Shown one piece after another: positions 24,925-33,507 of a DNA stretch of 51,084 nucleotides. Position 1 is the first letter of the stretch. Every line of letters starts with the position of its first letter. The translations under genes were made by a program, and so were the position numbers. Source of the stretch: Roseburia sp. (lineage in GTDB: Bacteria; Bacillota; Clostridia; Lachnospirales; Lachnospiraceae); the NCBI GenBank assembly GCA_023664685.1, contig JAMPFC010000008.1, positions 1 to 51,084 on the forward strand, in the 5' to 3' direction. Under the pieces are notes generated by a model. The model made no database searches, was not told where the DNA came from, and saw only the letters and a list, made by a program, of their open reading frames with translations.

Positions 24925-25500
24925 TTGAAGAAACTTGTAAAACGGGCGCAGCGTGGGGATGCCGATGCTTTTGTACAGCTTATGGAAGAAAACCGTCAGA
25001 GTATGTACAAGACAGCAATCTGCTATGTAAAGAATCCAGAAGATGCGGCGGATGTTATTCAGGATACGATACTGACTGCATTTGAAAAAATCGGAGATTT
25101 GCGGGAAGCGGCTTATTTTCGGACTTGGCTGATGCGGATTTTGATCAATAAGTGCAAAGATTTTCTGGATGAGCGCAGTTGGGAGATGGCATTTGAAAAT
25201 GTTCCGGAGAGGGAAGATGGCGGAGAAAATAACAGCAATCCGATGTTGGAACATATGATTTATGAAGAACTTCTCCAGTCAGTAGAGGAAAAATACCGGG
25301 ATATCCTTGTCCTGTATTATGTGGAGGGATTTGCGACAAAGGACATCGCGGAAGTTCTTGGCATGAAAGATGCGACAGTGCGCACGAGGCTGAGGCGCGG
25401 CAGGGAAAAGCTTGTCCGTGCTTATGAAAGGCAGGCAGAGCGAAAAGGAAGAAGGGTGGACTGTGACAGCATGGGAAAGCCGATATTGATGAAAGGATAG
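24925..25500 (+). CDS. ECF-family RNA polymerase sigma factor
   Basis: Sigma-70 family group 4 factor. Region 2 spans about 10-80 (GDADAFVQLMEENRQSMYKTA, DAADVIQDTILTAF, YFRTWLMRILINKCKDF) and region 4 about 108-165 (LQSVEEKYRDILVLYYVEGF, DIAEVLGMKDATVRTRLRRGREKL). The TTG at 24925 is the best start because GGAGGTGA lies 7 nt upstream and the predicted transcript start lies only about 30 nt earlier; it gives 191 residues. The anti-sigma gene follows 3 nt behind it. Confidence 0.9.
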   Translation: MKKLVKRAQRGDADAFVQLMEENRQSMYKTAICYVKNPEDAADVIQDTILTAFEKIGDLREAAYFRTWLMRILINKCKDFLDERSWEMAFENVPEREDGGENNSNPMLEHMIYEELLQSVEEKYRDILVLYYVEGFATKDIAEVLGMKDATVRTRLRRGREKLVRAYERQAERKGRRVDCDSMGKPILMKG

Positions 25501-25503
25501 GAG

Positions 25504-26703
25504 ATGATGGTCATGACAGATAAAAAGGTAAAAAAATTATTTGAACAGGAACTTGAGATTCCGGAGGTTGTGTCGGATAAAATGCGGGAAGCGTATCAGC
25601 AGATCGGGGCGGATATGGAAAAGGCAGATCAGATTGCCAGAGGACGCCATGTGGGTGGTCATGCGGCAAAGCGGTATTTAAAAGCGGCTTCAATCATGTT
25701 ATGTTTTCTGGTTGCCGCGACAACAGTCAGTGCAGCCGCAGGTGGTGGGTTTCAAAAACTTTCAAAGCTGTTTGGCGGTGATGTACAGCAGATCCAGCAT
25801 TCGACGATAAAGCCGGAAGTTTCGACAGCGAAAAATTCATTTAAGAACCTGAAAGTTTCTGTGGAACAGGTGACAGGATCGGAAAAACTTACTTATGTGC
25901 TTTTAAAACTCAAACGAACCGATGGAAAAACTTTTGATAAGGATAAGAAATACAGTTTTAAAGGTGTTCGTATGATAGGAGAAAACGATCAGGAAAGGGG
26001 TGTTACTGATAGTGGTGCTGAGACATATATTTTGATTCAGGGTGGAGAAGATGAGGGTGATGAATATGATATCACAACCCAGAGTCATTTTATAGATCCG
26101 GGTATTATGGTTGAAAATAAAGGGACGGATGAAATTTATCTGGCAGTGGCGTATGCTTATGAACGTACCCATGATGGGAAGAACTATTACCATAGGGGAG
26201 AGAAATGTACTCTTCTTTTGGGGAATCTCTGCCAGAAAGGAGAAGACGGTGAGGATCATACGATCATGAAAGGGGAGGTGGAGACGGAGTTTGTATTAGA
26301 TTATGGAAAGTGTCCAGAAAAGATTGTGGAGCTGAATCAAAAAATCCAACTTCCTAAATGTGGAAGTGATACAAACTATCTTTCGGCTGGGATTTTGAAA
26401 CGTGTTACCATTACACCATATTATATCCAGTATGAGAGAGAGATGTCTGAAAAAGAGACGGAAGCCCCTACATGGGAGCAGATTTATGTGGAAATGGAAG
26501 ACGGGAAAATGGTCGGCTATCCAACGGAAAAAGACCGATTTGAGGCAGATGAAAACGACGGTATGGGTGGGTTCGGAGACGGAATACGATATGGCGAAAG
26601 TAAGAAAATGCAGATGAAAGATTCTCTTTTGTTCCATGAACTGATCGATGTAGAGCATGTGAAGGCGGTCTGGTTTGGAAAGACGCGGATTGAGGTTGAA
26701 TAG
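25504..26703 (+). CDS. Anti-sigma factor with DUF4179-like extracellular part
   Basis: Residues 1-58 form a cytoplasmic segment (KKLFEQELEIPEVVSDKMREAY), residues about 60-78 one transmembrane helix (AASIMLCFLVAATTVSAAA), and the remaining 320 residues an extracellular beta-rich domain. This is the layout of DUF4179 anti-sigma proteins that hold an ECF sigma factor at the membrane. It directly follows the sigma gene. ATGs at 25504, 25507 and 25513 are possible; AAAGGATAGGAG fits 25504. The signal sensed is unknown. Confidence 0.8.
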   Translation: MMVMTDKKVKKLFEQELEIPEVVSDKMREAYQQIGADMEKADQIARGRHVGGHAAKRYLKAASIMLCFLVAATTVSAAAGGGFQKLSKLFGGDVQQIQHSTIKPEVSTAKNSFKNLKVSVEQVTGSEKLTYVLLKLKRTDGKTFDKDKKYSFKGVRMIGENDQERGVTDSGAETYILIQGGEDEGDEYDITTQSHFIDPGIMVENKGTDEIYLAVAYAYERTHDGKNYYHRGEKCTLLLGNLCQKGEDGEDHTIMKGEVETEFVLDYGKCPEKIVELNQKIQLPKCGSDTNYLSAGILKRVTITPYYIQYEREMSEKETEAPTWEQIYVEMEDGKMVGYPTEKDRFEADENDGMGGFGDGIRYGESKKMQMKDSLLFHELIDVEHVKAVWFGKTRIEVE

Positions 26704-26741
26704 AGTTCTTTTCTTGACAAAAATTTATATCCAAATTGGAA

Positions 26742-26778
26742 GGAGAGCCTTGAATTTTGTTTCAGGGTTCTCTCTTTG
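26742..26778 (+). terminator. Probable terminator of the sigma/anti-sigma operon
   Basis: GAGAGCC-TTGAA pairs with TTCA-GGGTTCTC around a T-rich loop, followed by TCTTT. The T-run is weak. Confidence 0.5.
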
Positions 26779-26837
26779 TCGATTCTGAAACAAATATTAT
26801 TTGGTAAATATTATTTTTATCTTATCCTCCAAAATAC

Positions 26838-26865
26838 TTGACTTATCTACATCAAATAGTATAAT
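26838..26865 (+). promoter_or_regulatory. SigA-type promoter of the Rpn-like relic
   Basis: TTGACT, 16 bp, TATAAT, 20 nt before the TTG start. Confidence 0.6.
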
Positions 26866-26884
26866 AAAGTTAGGAAGTGGATAT

Positions 26885-27481
26885 TTGGGAAAAAAGAATG
26901 TTGTATGGAATGATTACATATCACAGAAAGAACGGTTTGCCGATTTTTTTAACGGTACCATGTTTCAGGGGGAGGAGATTGTCTGTCCGGAGGCGCTCAC
27001 TGACATGGATTCCAAGCTGTGGCGCAGAAGTCAGGAGAAAGACAGTTATCATGAATATGTAAGGGACAATGTGAAGATGTGGGAATATATGGGGATGAGA
27101 TATATTCTTAGTCTGGAGCCGGAAGAATCGCCCCATTTCGCTCTGCCGGAAGATGCTTATGATGTGGTGGCTGCCTACAGCGGAAGTCAGGAACTGGAGA
27201 TTCACAAAGAGGATTGTGGAACAGGAGAGGAGGGATTCGACATGTGTCTTGCAATTCAGGAAATGATCGAAGATGGAAGCTTGGAAGGGATGAGAGAAGG
27301 CAGAGAGGAAGGAAGAAGCAAAGGATGGCGGGATGGAATCCGTGCCATGAATGAACTGATACATTGCTTGGTAGCAGAAGGGAGGACAGAAGATCTGCTT
27401 CTCTCTTCGCAGGATGCGGCATTCCAGAAGAAACTTATGGAGGAGTATGGAATTTGTAAATCAGGAACAACGTTGTATTAG
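26885..27481 (+). pseudogene. Rpn/PD-(D/E)XK transposase-type nuclease, internally deleted
   Basis: The first 40 residues (GKKNVVWNDYISQKERFADFFNGTMFQG, split as ERFADFFNGTMFQG here) match the start of Rpn-type recombination-promoting nucleases common in Lachnospiraceae, and the end has their glycine/arginine-rich coil (EGMREGREEGRSKGWRDG) and terminal helix. The central nuclease part with the PD-(D/E)XK core is mostly missing: about 200 residues remain against roughly 300 in intact members. The TTG at 26885 follows AGGAAGTGG. Promoter and start are intact, so a truncated product may be made. Deletion size is inferred from family memory. Confidence 0.65.
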
Positions 27482-27509
27482 AAACTCATGTTTTGTGAAA
27501 TACCACGAT

Positions 27510-27881
27510 ATGTTGCAAGCATTTTTACCAAATGTTCCAGTATTCTATTTTAAGATTGGAAATGAACTACCTGAAGAATATACGGAATCAGAGAGTAGGA
27601 AAAGTCTTATGGGTGCAAATGCAAAAGCTAAGGCGAATGCTGCTACTGCAATACCAGAGCTGATCCAGATCGCATCTAATCCGGCTTTTGAAGAAAACCG
27701 CAAGGAAAAACACAATCAAAATGCTAAATATGGTTGGTACAGGTATGATGTTCGTTTTGCTCTCCCGGTTTATGAAGAAAACATACTCGTCAGATACAAC
27801 ATTTTCCATGCTCGGCTTTTGGTCAACCACGCCGGAAATGGAAGGAAATATTTATATGACATTCTGGCAATAAAGAAATGA
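27510..27881 (+). pseudogene. Fragment of a phage/ICE polyvalent-protein nuclease domain
   Basis: The frame encodes NAKAKANAATAIPELIQIAS...NAKYGWYRYDVRFALPVYEEN...YNIFHARLLVNHAGNGRKYLYDI (shown in parts), which matches the C-terminal barnase/EndoU-like domain found at the end of very large proteins of Lachnospiraceae mobile elements. No proper start or ribosome binding site is present and the rest of the large protein is missing, so it is read as a leftover of a mobile element. Some intact short versions may act as toxins; that is not supported here. Confidence 0.55.
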
Positions 27882-27959
27882 GCAAGCCGTAACAAGATGT
27901 ACGGTGAAAACCCATTTCTCATTATCAATAATAAACCGTTTCTTCTGTTCTGTCAAGTC

Positions 27960-28050
27960 CTGATTTCGCTTTGTTTTCGCAAGATGCGGTGTTCCAGTAT
28001 TCTATAAACTTCTTCTTAATAGAATACGGAACTTGTAAAGCAATCCCCCC
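27960..28050 (+). pseudogene. Second relic of an Rpn-type gene 3' end
   Basis: SQDAVFQYSINFFLIEYGTCK is readable here and parallels SQDAAFQKKLMEEYGICK at the end of the upstream relic; DNA identity is obvious around TCGCARGATGCGG and GARTAYGGAAYTTGTAAA. The remaining gap to 28176 holds no other feature that I can support. Confidence 0.6.
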
Positions 28051-28176
28051 TAAAATTTACTCCTTGAAAAAAAACTTTCGTTCGATTATAATTTTATTTT
28101 GGATGGGTTTTCATGCCCATATTCAAGAAAGAAGAATCAAGCGAATGTTTTTTTTATTTTGGAAAGGATGTAACGG

Positions 28177-30105
28177 ATGGATCAGTACGATGGAAGCCAG
28201 ATCGTGGTATTGGAAGGACTGGAGGCGGTCAGAAAGCGCCCCGGTATGTATATAGGGAGTACGGGGACAAGAGGTCTTCATCATCTCATATGGGAAATAC
28301 TTGACAATGGGATTGACGAGCATCTTGCCGGATTCTGCTCAGAAATACATATCACACTTACGAAAGATGGAGGCGTCTCCGTGCAGGACAACGGACGCGG
28401 TGTGCCGGTGGATATCCACCCGACGCAAAAGATTCCGACCGTGAGGGTGGTATATACGATACTTCATGCCGGCGGAAAATTCAACAACAGTGTCTATAAA
28501 GTTTCCGGCGGACTCCACGGGGTAGGGGCTTCGGTGGTCAATGCACTCTCAAAAAGCATGATCGTCGAGGTGAAAAAAGACGGTAAGATTTACCGCGACG
28601 AATATAAAAATGGTGGAAAGCCTGTTGTCAAACTGGAAAAAGGCCTCCTTCCTGTGGCCGGAAAGTGCAATAAAAGCGACACGGGGACAACGGTGACGTT
28701 TTATCCGGATGACAACATTTTTGAGACCGTTGAATTTAAGCCAGAGACGATCCGCAAAAAATTAAAAGAAATCGCTTATCTAAATAAAAACCTGAAGATC
28801 GTATTTACCGATGAGCACACAGGCGAGACCGTCACATTTCAGGAGGAATTTGGAATCCAGAGTTATATCGGGTATATCAACCGTGACGTTACGCCCTTGC
28901 ACAAAGATGTCATTTATATCGAAGGAAGCAGCGGCGATATCGAGGTAGAAGTCGCTTTCCAGTATGTAGGTACATTTACTGAGCAGATCAATTCATACTG
29001 CAACCGTATCAATGTGACAGACGGTGGAACATTAGTGACCGGTTTTAAGATGGCGCTGACCCGTGTCATGAACCAGTACGCAAGAGAGCTTGGGTTTTTG
29101 AAAAATAACGAAGAAAATTATGATGGAAAGGATATTCGGAACGGTCTGGTGGCAATCGTCTCCATCAAACACCCGGATCCGCAGTTTGAGAGCCAGACGA
29201 AAAATAAACTGGGAAATACCGATGCCAAAACAGCGGTGGACGATGTGTTCAGTCAAGAGGTGCAGAGGTATTTTGATAAAAATGTCGAGGTGTTGAAAAC
29301 AATCCTTGAAAACATCCGCAGATCATATAAGGCGAGGACAGCGAGTGATAAGGCAAGAAAATCAGTATTAAAGGAACTGATGAATGTCGATACAAAAAGC
29401 AAGCTCGCCGCCTGCTCCTCAAAGAAACCGAAAGAATGTGAAATTTATATCGTCGAGGGAGATTCGGCGGGCGGTACGGTAAAGACAGCCAGAAACCGGA
29501 GGACTCAGGCAGTGCTTCCGTTGCGTGGAAAAATCCTCAACGTGGAAAAAGCGCCGCTTGAAAAAATCCTGTTAAATAATGAGATCAAATCCATGATCGC
29601 CTCGTTCGGGTGCGGGATTGGGGATAATTTTGACATTACGAAACTGCGCTATGACAAGATCATCATACTGACCGATGCCGATGTCGACGGGGCGCATATC
29701 AGCACACTTCTTCTGACGTTCTTTTACCGGTTCATGCCGGAGTTGATTTATCAGGGGAAGGTTTACCGCGGTCTGCCGCCACTTTACAAGGTAGACTATG
29801 AAGATACAGAAAAGAAGAAAAAAGTAAAAAAGAGCGAATATCTGTTTAACGATTTTGAACTGGACAAGTTCCGTAAGACAGGGAAAAAGATAAATGCCCT
29901 GCAGCGTTATAAGGGCCTCGGAGAGATGGACGACGTTCAGCTCTGGGAGACAACGCTGGATCCGGACAGCCGGATTCTCGCACAGGTATCCATCAGTGAT
30001 ACCGTGGAAGCGGACGAGGTGACGGATATTCTCATGGGAAGCAATGTGCCGCCGAGAAGACAGTTTATCATGGAAGAAGCAAGATATGCCAATATTGATA
30101 TCTAA
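28177..30105 (+). CDS. Type IIA DNA topoisomerase subunit B (ParE/GyrB paralogue)
   Basis: ATPase subunit of a gyrase/topoisomerase IV heterotetramer. The GHKL ATPase shows EILDNGIDEH (Asn and Glu for magnesium-ATP), DNGRGVPVDIHP and GGLHGVGASVVNAL; the transducer follows, with QTKNKLGN near residue 345; the TOPRIM domain has EGDSAGGT (about 426) and DADVDGAHI (about 498). The usual SAGGSAKQGRDR reads SAGGTVKTARNR, marking a branch distinct from the housekeeping GyrB. Length 642. Its partner subunit starts 19 nt behind, as expected for a parE-parC pair. Which name applies cannot be settled here. Confidence 0.85.
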   Translation: MDQYDGSQIVVLEGLEAVRKRPGMYIGSTGTRGLHHLIWEILDNGIDEHLAGFCSEIHITLTKDGGVSVQDNGRGVPVDIHPTQKIPTVRVVYTILHAGGKFNNSVYKVSGGLHGVGASVVNALSKSMIVEVKKDGKIYRDEYKNGGKPVVKLEKGLLPVAGKCNKSDTGTTVTFYPDDNIFETVEFKPETIRKKLKEIAYLNKNLKIVFTDEHTGETVTFQEEFGIQSYIGYINRDVTPLHKDVIYIEGSSGDIEVEVAFQYVGTFTEQINSYCNRINVTDGGTLVTGFKMALTRVMNQYARELGFLKNNEENYDGKDIRNGLVAIVSIKHPDPQFESQTKNKLGNTDAKTAVDDVFSQEVQRYFDKNVEVLKTILENIRRSYKARTASDKARKSVLKELMNVDTKSKLAACSSKKPKECEIYIVEGDSAGGTVKTARNRRTQAVLPLRGKILNVEKAPLEKILLNNEIKSMIASFGCGIGDNFDITKLRYDKIIILTDADVDGAHISTLLLTFFYRFMPELIYQGKVYRGLPPLYKVDYEDTEKKKKVKKSEYLFNDFELDKFRKTGKKINALQRYKGLGEMDDVQLWETTLDPDSRILAQVSISDTVEADEVTDILMGSNVPPRRQFIMEEARYANIDI

Positions 30106-30124
30106 TAGATAGTGGAGGAAATGT

Positions 30125-32377
30125 ATGAGCCAGCCAAAAGAAAATATAATCCAGTTGGATTTTTCAGAGGAGATGAAGAACTCGTACCGTGACTATGCGG
30201 TGAGTGTCATCGTATCCCGCGCCCTGCCGGATGTCCGGGACGGACTGAAACCTGTGCAGAGGAGAATTTTATATGCGATGAAGGAACTAGGGCTTTCGCC
30301 GGACAAGCCGCATCGAAAGAGCGCGCGTATCGTCGGTGATACGATGGGTAAGTACCACCCGCACGGTGACAGTTCGATTTATGACGCCCTCGTCCACATG
30401 ACCGAGGACTACTCCCTGAATGCCCCGCTTGTGGATGGCCACGGAAATTTTGGCTCCATCGACGGAGATGGAGCGGCGGCGATGCGTTATACGGAAGCAA
30501 GGCTTTCCACTGCGGCGATGACCATGCTCGAAAATCTGGAAAAGGGCCTTGTAGAATTTGGCCCGAACTTTGATGAGAGCGAAAAAGAACCGCTTGTGCT
30601 TCCGGCGATGCTTCCCAATCTTTTGATCAATGGAACGACAGGGATCGCTGTCGGCATGGCGACCAATATCCCTCCGCACAATCCGGGCGAAGTGATCGAT
30701 GCGGTGATCGCCTGCATGGATCGGCCGGGCATTTCCATACAGAAATTGATGGATTATGTGCCGGCGCCGGATTTCCCGACCGGCGGAATCATTATAAATG
30801 CCTCGGAGCTTCCGTCTATTTATGAGAATGGGGAGGGAAGGATCCGGCTTCGCGCCAGAACAGAATTGGAAAAGGGCGAAAACGGACGGACAAATATTGT
30901 CATCACCGAAATTCCCTACACGATATCGGGAAATAAAACAAAACTTGTGGAAAATCTTTCTTCCCTTATCAAAGACAAAGTGTTTGAAGAAATCCACGAT
31001 GTCAGGGACGAGTCCTCCAAAGAGGGAATCCGCATCGTCATCGAGGTAAAAAAGGATCGGGATATCGAAAATCTTCTGAACGGACTTTATAAAAAAACCC
31101 AGATGGAAGACACGTATGGCGTCAACCTTCTTGCCATCACGAACGGACAGCCGAAGCAGTTCAACCTGAAAACGGTCATTGAGGAATTTATTCTTTTTCA
31201 GGAGGATCTTTACACAAAAGAATACCGCTTTTTGCTGGAAAAAGCGAAAAAGCGTCTGGAGATCGTCGAGGGACTGATGAAGGCGACGGATGCGATTGAC
31301 CTCATCATTGAAATCCTGCGCGGCAGCTCCTCAGTAAAACAGGCGAAAGCATGTCTGATCGAAGGGATCACCGAGGGGATCAATTTTAAGAGTGCGCAGT
31401 CCAAAAAGCAGGCGGCGACGCTTTTGTTTACGGAGGCACAGGCAGACGCTATCCTTGCGATGCCGCTCAGTAAGCTGATCGGACTGGAGATTTTGAAACT
31501 CCATGAGGAAAATGATGCCCTGTTGGCCCACATTGCCGAATATGAAAAAGTTCTTTCTAATGTAAAAGAATTATATAAGGTCATCAAGGCAAGGCTCAGG
31601 GAGTACAAAAAGCAGTTTGCCAGAGAGCGCCGGACAAAACTGAACGACGTGGTGGCAAAGGCATATGTCGAGGAAGTAAAGATTGAAGATATTTACGTCT
31701 GCATCGACCGCTTTGGATACACAAAGTCAATGGACGAAGCGGCATTTTTACGGGCGACGGACGAGGCAAAAAGCGAATATCCTCATATCATAAAAATGAA
31801 AAATACGGACAGGATCTGTCTGTTTACGAATAAAGGAAACATGCATCAGGTCAAGGCGGACAAGCTGCCGCGGTGCAAGATCCGGGACAAGGGAACACTG
31901 ATCCATAATCTGTGTAAGATGGCGAATGACGAAGATGCCATCCTCTATACCGCTTTCGAGGAATTATTTGAATCCATGCTTTTATTTTCTACAAAAAGCG
32001 GGTATGTTAAGCTTGTATCGGGCGTGGAGTTTGACACAAACCGCAGTCAGGTGGCGGCGACAAAATTAGATGAAGGGGACGAGGTGACAGGCGTCGCCGC
32101 ATTGAGTGCCTCCGATGTACTCAGCGGGACAGCGAAAGTGATCCTTCTGACCGAAAAAGGTCTCTCGCTTGGCTTTCCGGTCAGTGAGGTCAGTGAGTTT
32201 AAAAAGACGAGCCGGGGCGTGAAGGGTATTGCATTGGAAAAGGGAGACAGCGTAGTTTTCTCTACTGTCGTAGACCAAAATGCAGAAACATTTGAATACA
32301 ATGGAAAGACGTTGAATGCAAGGCGTGTCAGAAACCGCAAGCGTGCTGCAAAGGGGCAGAAAGCAACTCTCTCATAG
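30125..32377 (+). CDS. Type IIA DNA topoisomerase subunit A (ParC/GyrA paralogue)
   Basis: DNA breakage-reunion subunit. The catalytic tyrosine is Y122 in AMRYTEARL; the quinolone-resistance region reads [19 protein letters not shown], with the Ser and acidic-site positions occupied by S and D-A; the coiled-coil gate follows residue 350. The C-terminal beta-pinwheel is present, but the GyrA box (QRRGGKG) is replaced by KKTSRGVKG, which argues against true gyrase wrapping and for a topoisomerase IV-like role. Length 750. AGTGGAGG precedes the ATG. Confidence 0.85.
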   Translation: MSQPKENIIQLDFSEEMKNSYRDYAVSVIVSRALPDVRDGLKPVQRRILYAMKELGLSPDKPHRKSARIVGDTMGKYHPHGDSSIYDALVHMTEDYSLNAPLVDGHGNFGSIDGDGAAAMRYTEARLSTAAMTMLENLEKGLVEFGPNFDESEKEPLVLPAMLPNLLINGTTGIAVGMATNIPPHNPGEVIDAVIACMDRPGISIQKLMDYVPAPDFPTGGIIINASELPSIYENGEGRIRLRARTELEKGENGRTNIVITEIPYTISGNKTKLVENLSSLIKDKVFEEIHDVRDESSKEGIRIVIEVKKDRDIENLLNGLYKKTQMEDTYGVNLLAITNGQPKQFNLKTVIEEFILFQEDLYTKEYRFLLEKAKKRLEIVEGLMKATDAIDLIIEILRGSSSVKQAKACLIEGITEGINFKSAQSKKQAATLLFTEAQADAILAMPLSKLIGLEILKLHEENDALLAHIAEYEKVLSNVKELYKVIKARLREYKKQFARERRTKLNDVVAKAYVEEVKIEDIYVCIDRFGYTKSMDEAAFLRATDEAKSEYPHIIKMKNTDRICLFTNKGNMHQVKADKLPRCKIRDKGTLIHNLCKMANDEDAILYTAFEELFESMLLFSTKSGYVKLVSGVEFDTNRSQVAATKLDEGDEVTGVAALSASDVLSGTAKVILLTEKGLSLGFPVSEVSEFKKTSRGVKGIALEKGDSVVFSTVVDQNAETFEYNGKTLNARRVRNRKRAAKGQKATLS
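32272..32283. repeat. Dispersed palindrome CTAC-N4-GTAG
   Basis: CTACTGTCGTAG in the 3' end of the topoisomerase A gene. Confidence 0.5.
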
Positions 32378-32407
32378 AACGAATCACAAAAAATTTTGTT
32401 TTGCCTG

Positions 32408-32435
32408 TTAATCCATTGGTCAAATTGTCCGATAC
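32408..32435 (+). promoter_or_regulatory. SigD (sigma-28) promoter of the flgM operon
   Basis: TTAA, 16 bp, TCCGATAC, close to the TAAA-N15-GCCGATAT consensus; starts the late flagellar operon. Confidence 0.65.
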
Positions 32436-32493
32436 ATATTGTAAGAAACGCAAAGAGAGTTTTATTATTTTTATTTTTTAGGTGGTGAATGTT

Positions 32494-32763
32494 ATGAAGA
32501 TTGATGCATATATGCAGGTGAACCAGATTTATCAGGCGAGCAAGCCGAGAGCTGCTTCCAAATCTCCCAAAGGCGATGAGAGCGACAAATTAGAGATCTC
32601 CAGTCTTGGTAAAGATTATCAGGTGGCAAGAAAAGCTTCTTCTGAGGCTTCTGATGTCAGAGAGGATAAAGTAAAAGACATTATGGAGAGAATGAAAGCC
32701 GGCACATATAATGTATCTTTGGAAGATGTTGCAGAAAATCTTGCAGAGCGTCTGCTCGGCTGA
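32494..32763 (+). CDS. flgM: Anti-sigma-28 factor FlgM
   Basis: Holds the flagellar sigma factor inactive until the hook is finished and FlgM is exported. The 89-residue protein is disordered and polar at the N-terminus (QASKPRAASKSPKGDESDKLE) and has the sigma-binding helices at the C-terminus (REDKVKDIMERMKAGTYNVS, DVAENLAERLLG). The family signature 'D.V..IK..I..G.Y.V....VA..L' is clear. The ATG at 32494 follows AGGTGGTG. It lies behind a SigD-type promoter, giving negative feedback. Confidence 0.9.
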   Translation: MKIDAYMQVNQIYQASKPRAASKSPKGDESDKLEISSLGKDYQVARKASSEASDVREDKVKDIMERMKAGTYNVSLEDVAENLAERLLG

Positions 32764-32782
32764 TCGTTAGGAGGATGCCCTT

Positions 32783-33298
32783 TTGGCAAGTTTGATAGAA
32801 GAACTGATCGATACGCTCGACAGGGAGGATCGGCTTTATGCGGATCTGATTCCGATTCAAGAGGAGAAAATTCGGGCGATCGTGGCAAATGATCTGGATG
32901 CACTCCGGCGCTTGTCAAATGATGAGCAGAACCTCGTCGATGAGGTGGGAAGCCTTGAGAAAAAGCGTGTGCGGGTGATCAATGATGTTGCAACTGTTCT
33001 AGGTAAGGTTTCCGGAACGATGAATCTCGAGCAGATCATCCAGACGCTGAAGAGCCAGCCCAAAGAACAGAAACAACTTCAAGAACTGCATGACAGGCTG
33101 CGACGGACCGTGGCGAGACTGCAGGAACTCAATATCCAGAATAAAAAATTATTAAATGAAGCGTTAAAAATGGTAGAATATAATATGAATGTGATAAGAA
33201 GTACACGGATGTCTTCGGGAAGCAGTAATTACTCGAGCAGTGCCGCGCAGGTTGATATGACCGATCTGGGAGCGGGAACGTTCGATGCAAAGCAGTAG
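32783..33298 (+). CDS. flgN: FlgN-type chaperone for hook-filament proteins
   Basis: Cytosolic export chaperone for FlgK and FlgL. Almost entirely helical with heptad patterns (LIEELIDTLDREDRLYADLI, NLVDEVGSLEKKRVRVIND, ARLQELNIQNKKLLNEALKM) and the FlgN-typical 'L..E...Y..LI.....K...I...D...L'. TTG at 32783 is the start, with AGGAGG upstream; no ATG fits. Length 171. It is followed by a 200-nt interval of hairpins and then flgK, its client. Confidence 0.85.
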   Translation: MASLIEELIDTLDREDRLYADLIPIQEEKIRAIVANDLDALRRLSNDEQNLVDEVGSLEKKRVRVINDVATVLGKVSGTMNLEQIIQTLKSQPKEQKQLQELHDRLRRTVARLQELNIQNKKLLNEALKMVEYNMNVIRSTRMSSGSSNYSSSAAQVDMTDLGAGTFDAKQ

Positions 33299-33477
33299 AA
33301 GATTTTACTGCCCCTATCCTGTGTGCTTCTACTGCGTTTAACGGAGGACAATGTGAGAAATTGCATTGATATGCCAATTTCTCACATGGCAATTTGTTTC
33401 TAAGCGAAAGCAAATTGCTCTGATCCGACACGAGAAACTCTTCGAGATTTCTCGTGCGGTTCTTCGCGATAAATCGC
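33292..33477. repeat. Cascade of five hairpins between flgN and flgK
   Basis: H1 33292-33335 (GCAGTAGAAG/CTTCTACTGC, includes the flgN stop), H2 33351-33387 (ATGTGAGAAATTG/CCAATTTCTCACAT), H3 33389-33418 (GCAATTTG/CAAATTGC), H4 33429-33456 (CACGAGAAA/TTTCTCGTG with inner CTC/GAG), H5 33466-33477 (GCGAT/ATCGC). None has a T-run. No gene lies here. Confidence 0.8.
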
Positions 33478-33507
33478 TCAGAAAAGAGGAAATACGGAGG
33501 AAATGTT

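Noticed and set aside
28177-32377. Housekeeping gyrB-gyrA
   Set aside because: The A subunit lacks the GyrA box, the B subunit deviates in the TOPRIM flank, and no dnaA/recF context is present; a topoisomerase IV-like pair fits better, though the name is left open.
33351-33477. Intrinsic terminators between flgN and flgK
   Set aside because: The stems are strong, but none is followed by a T-run on either strand.
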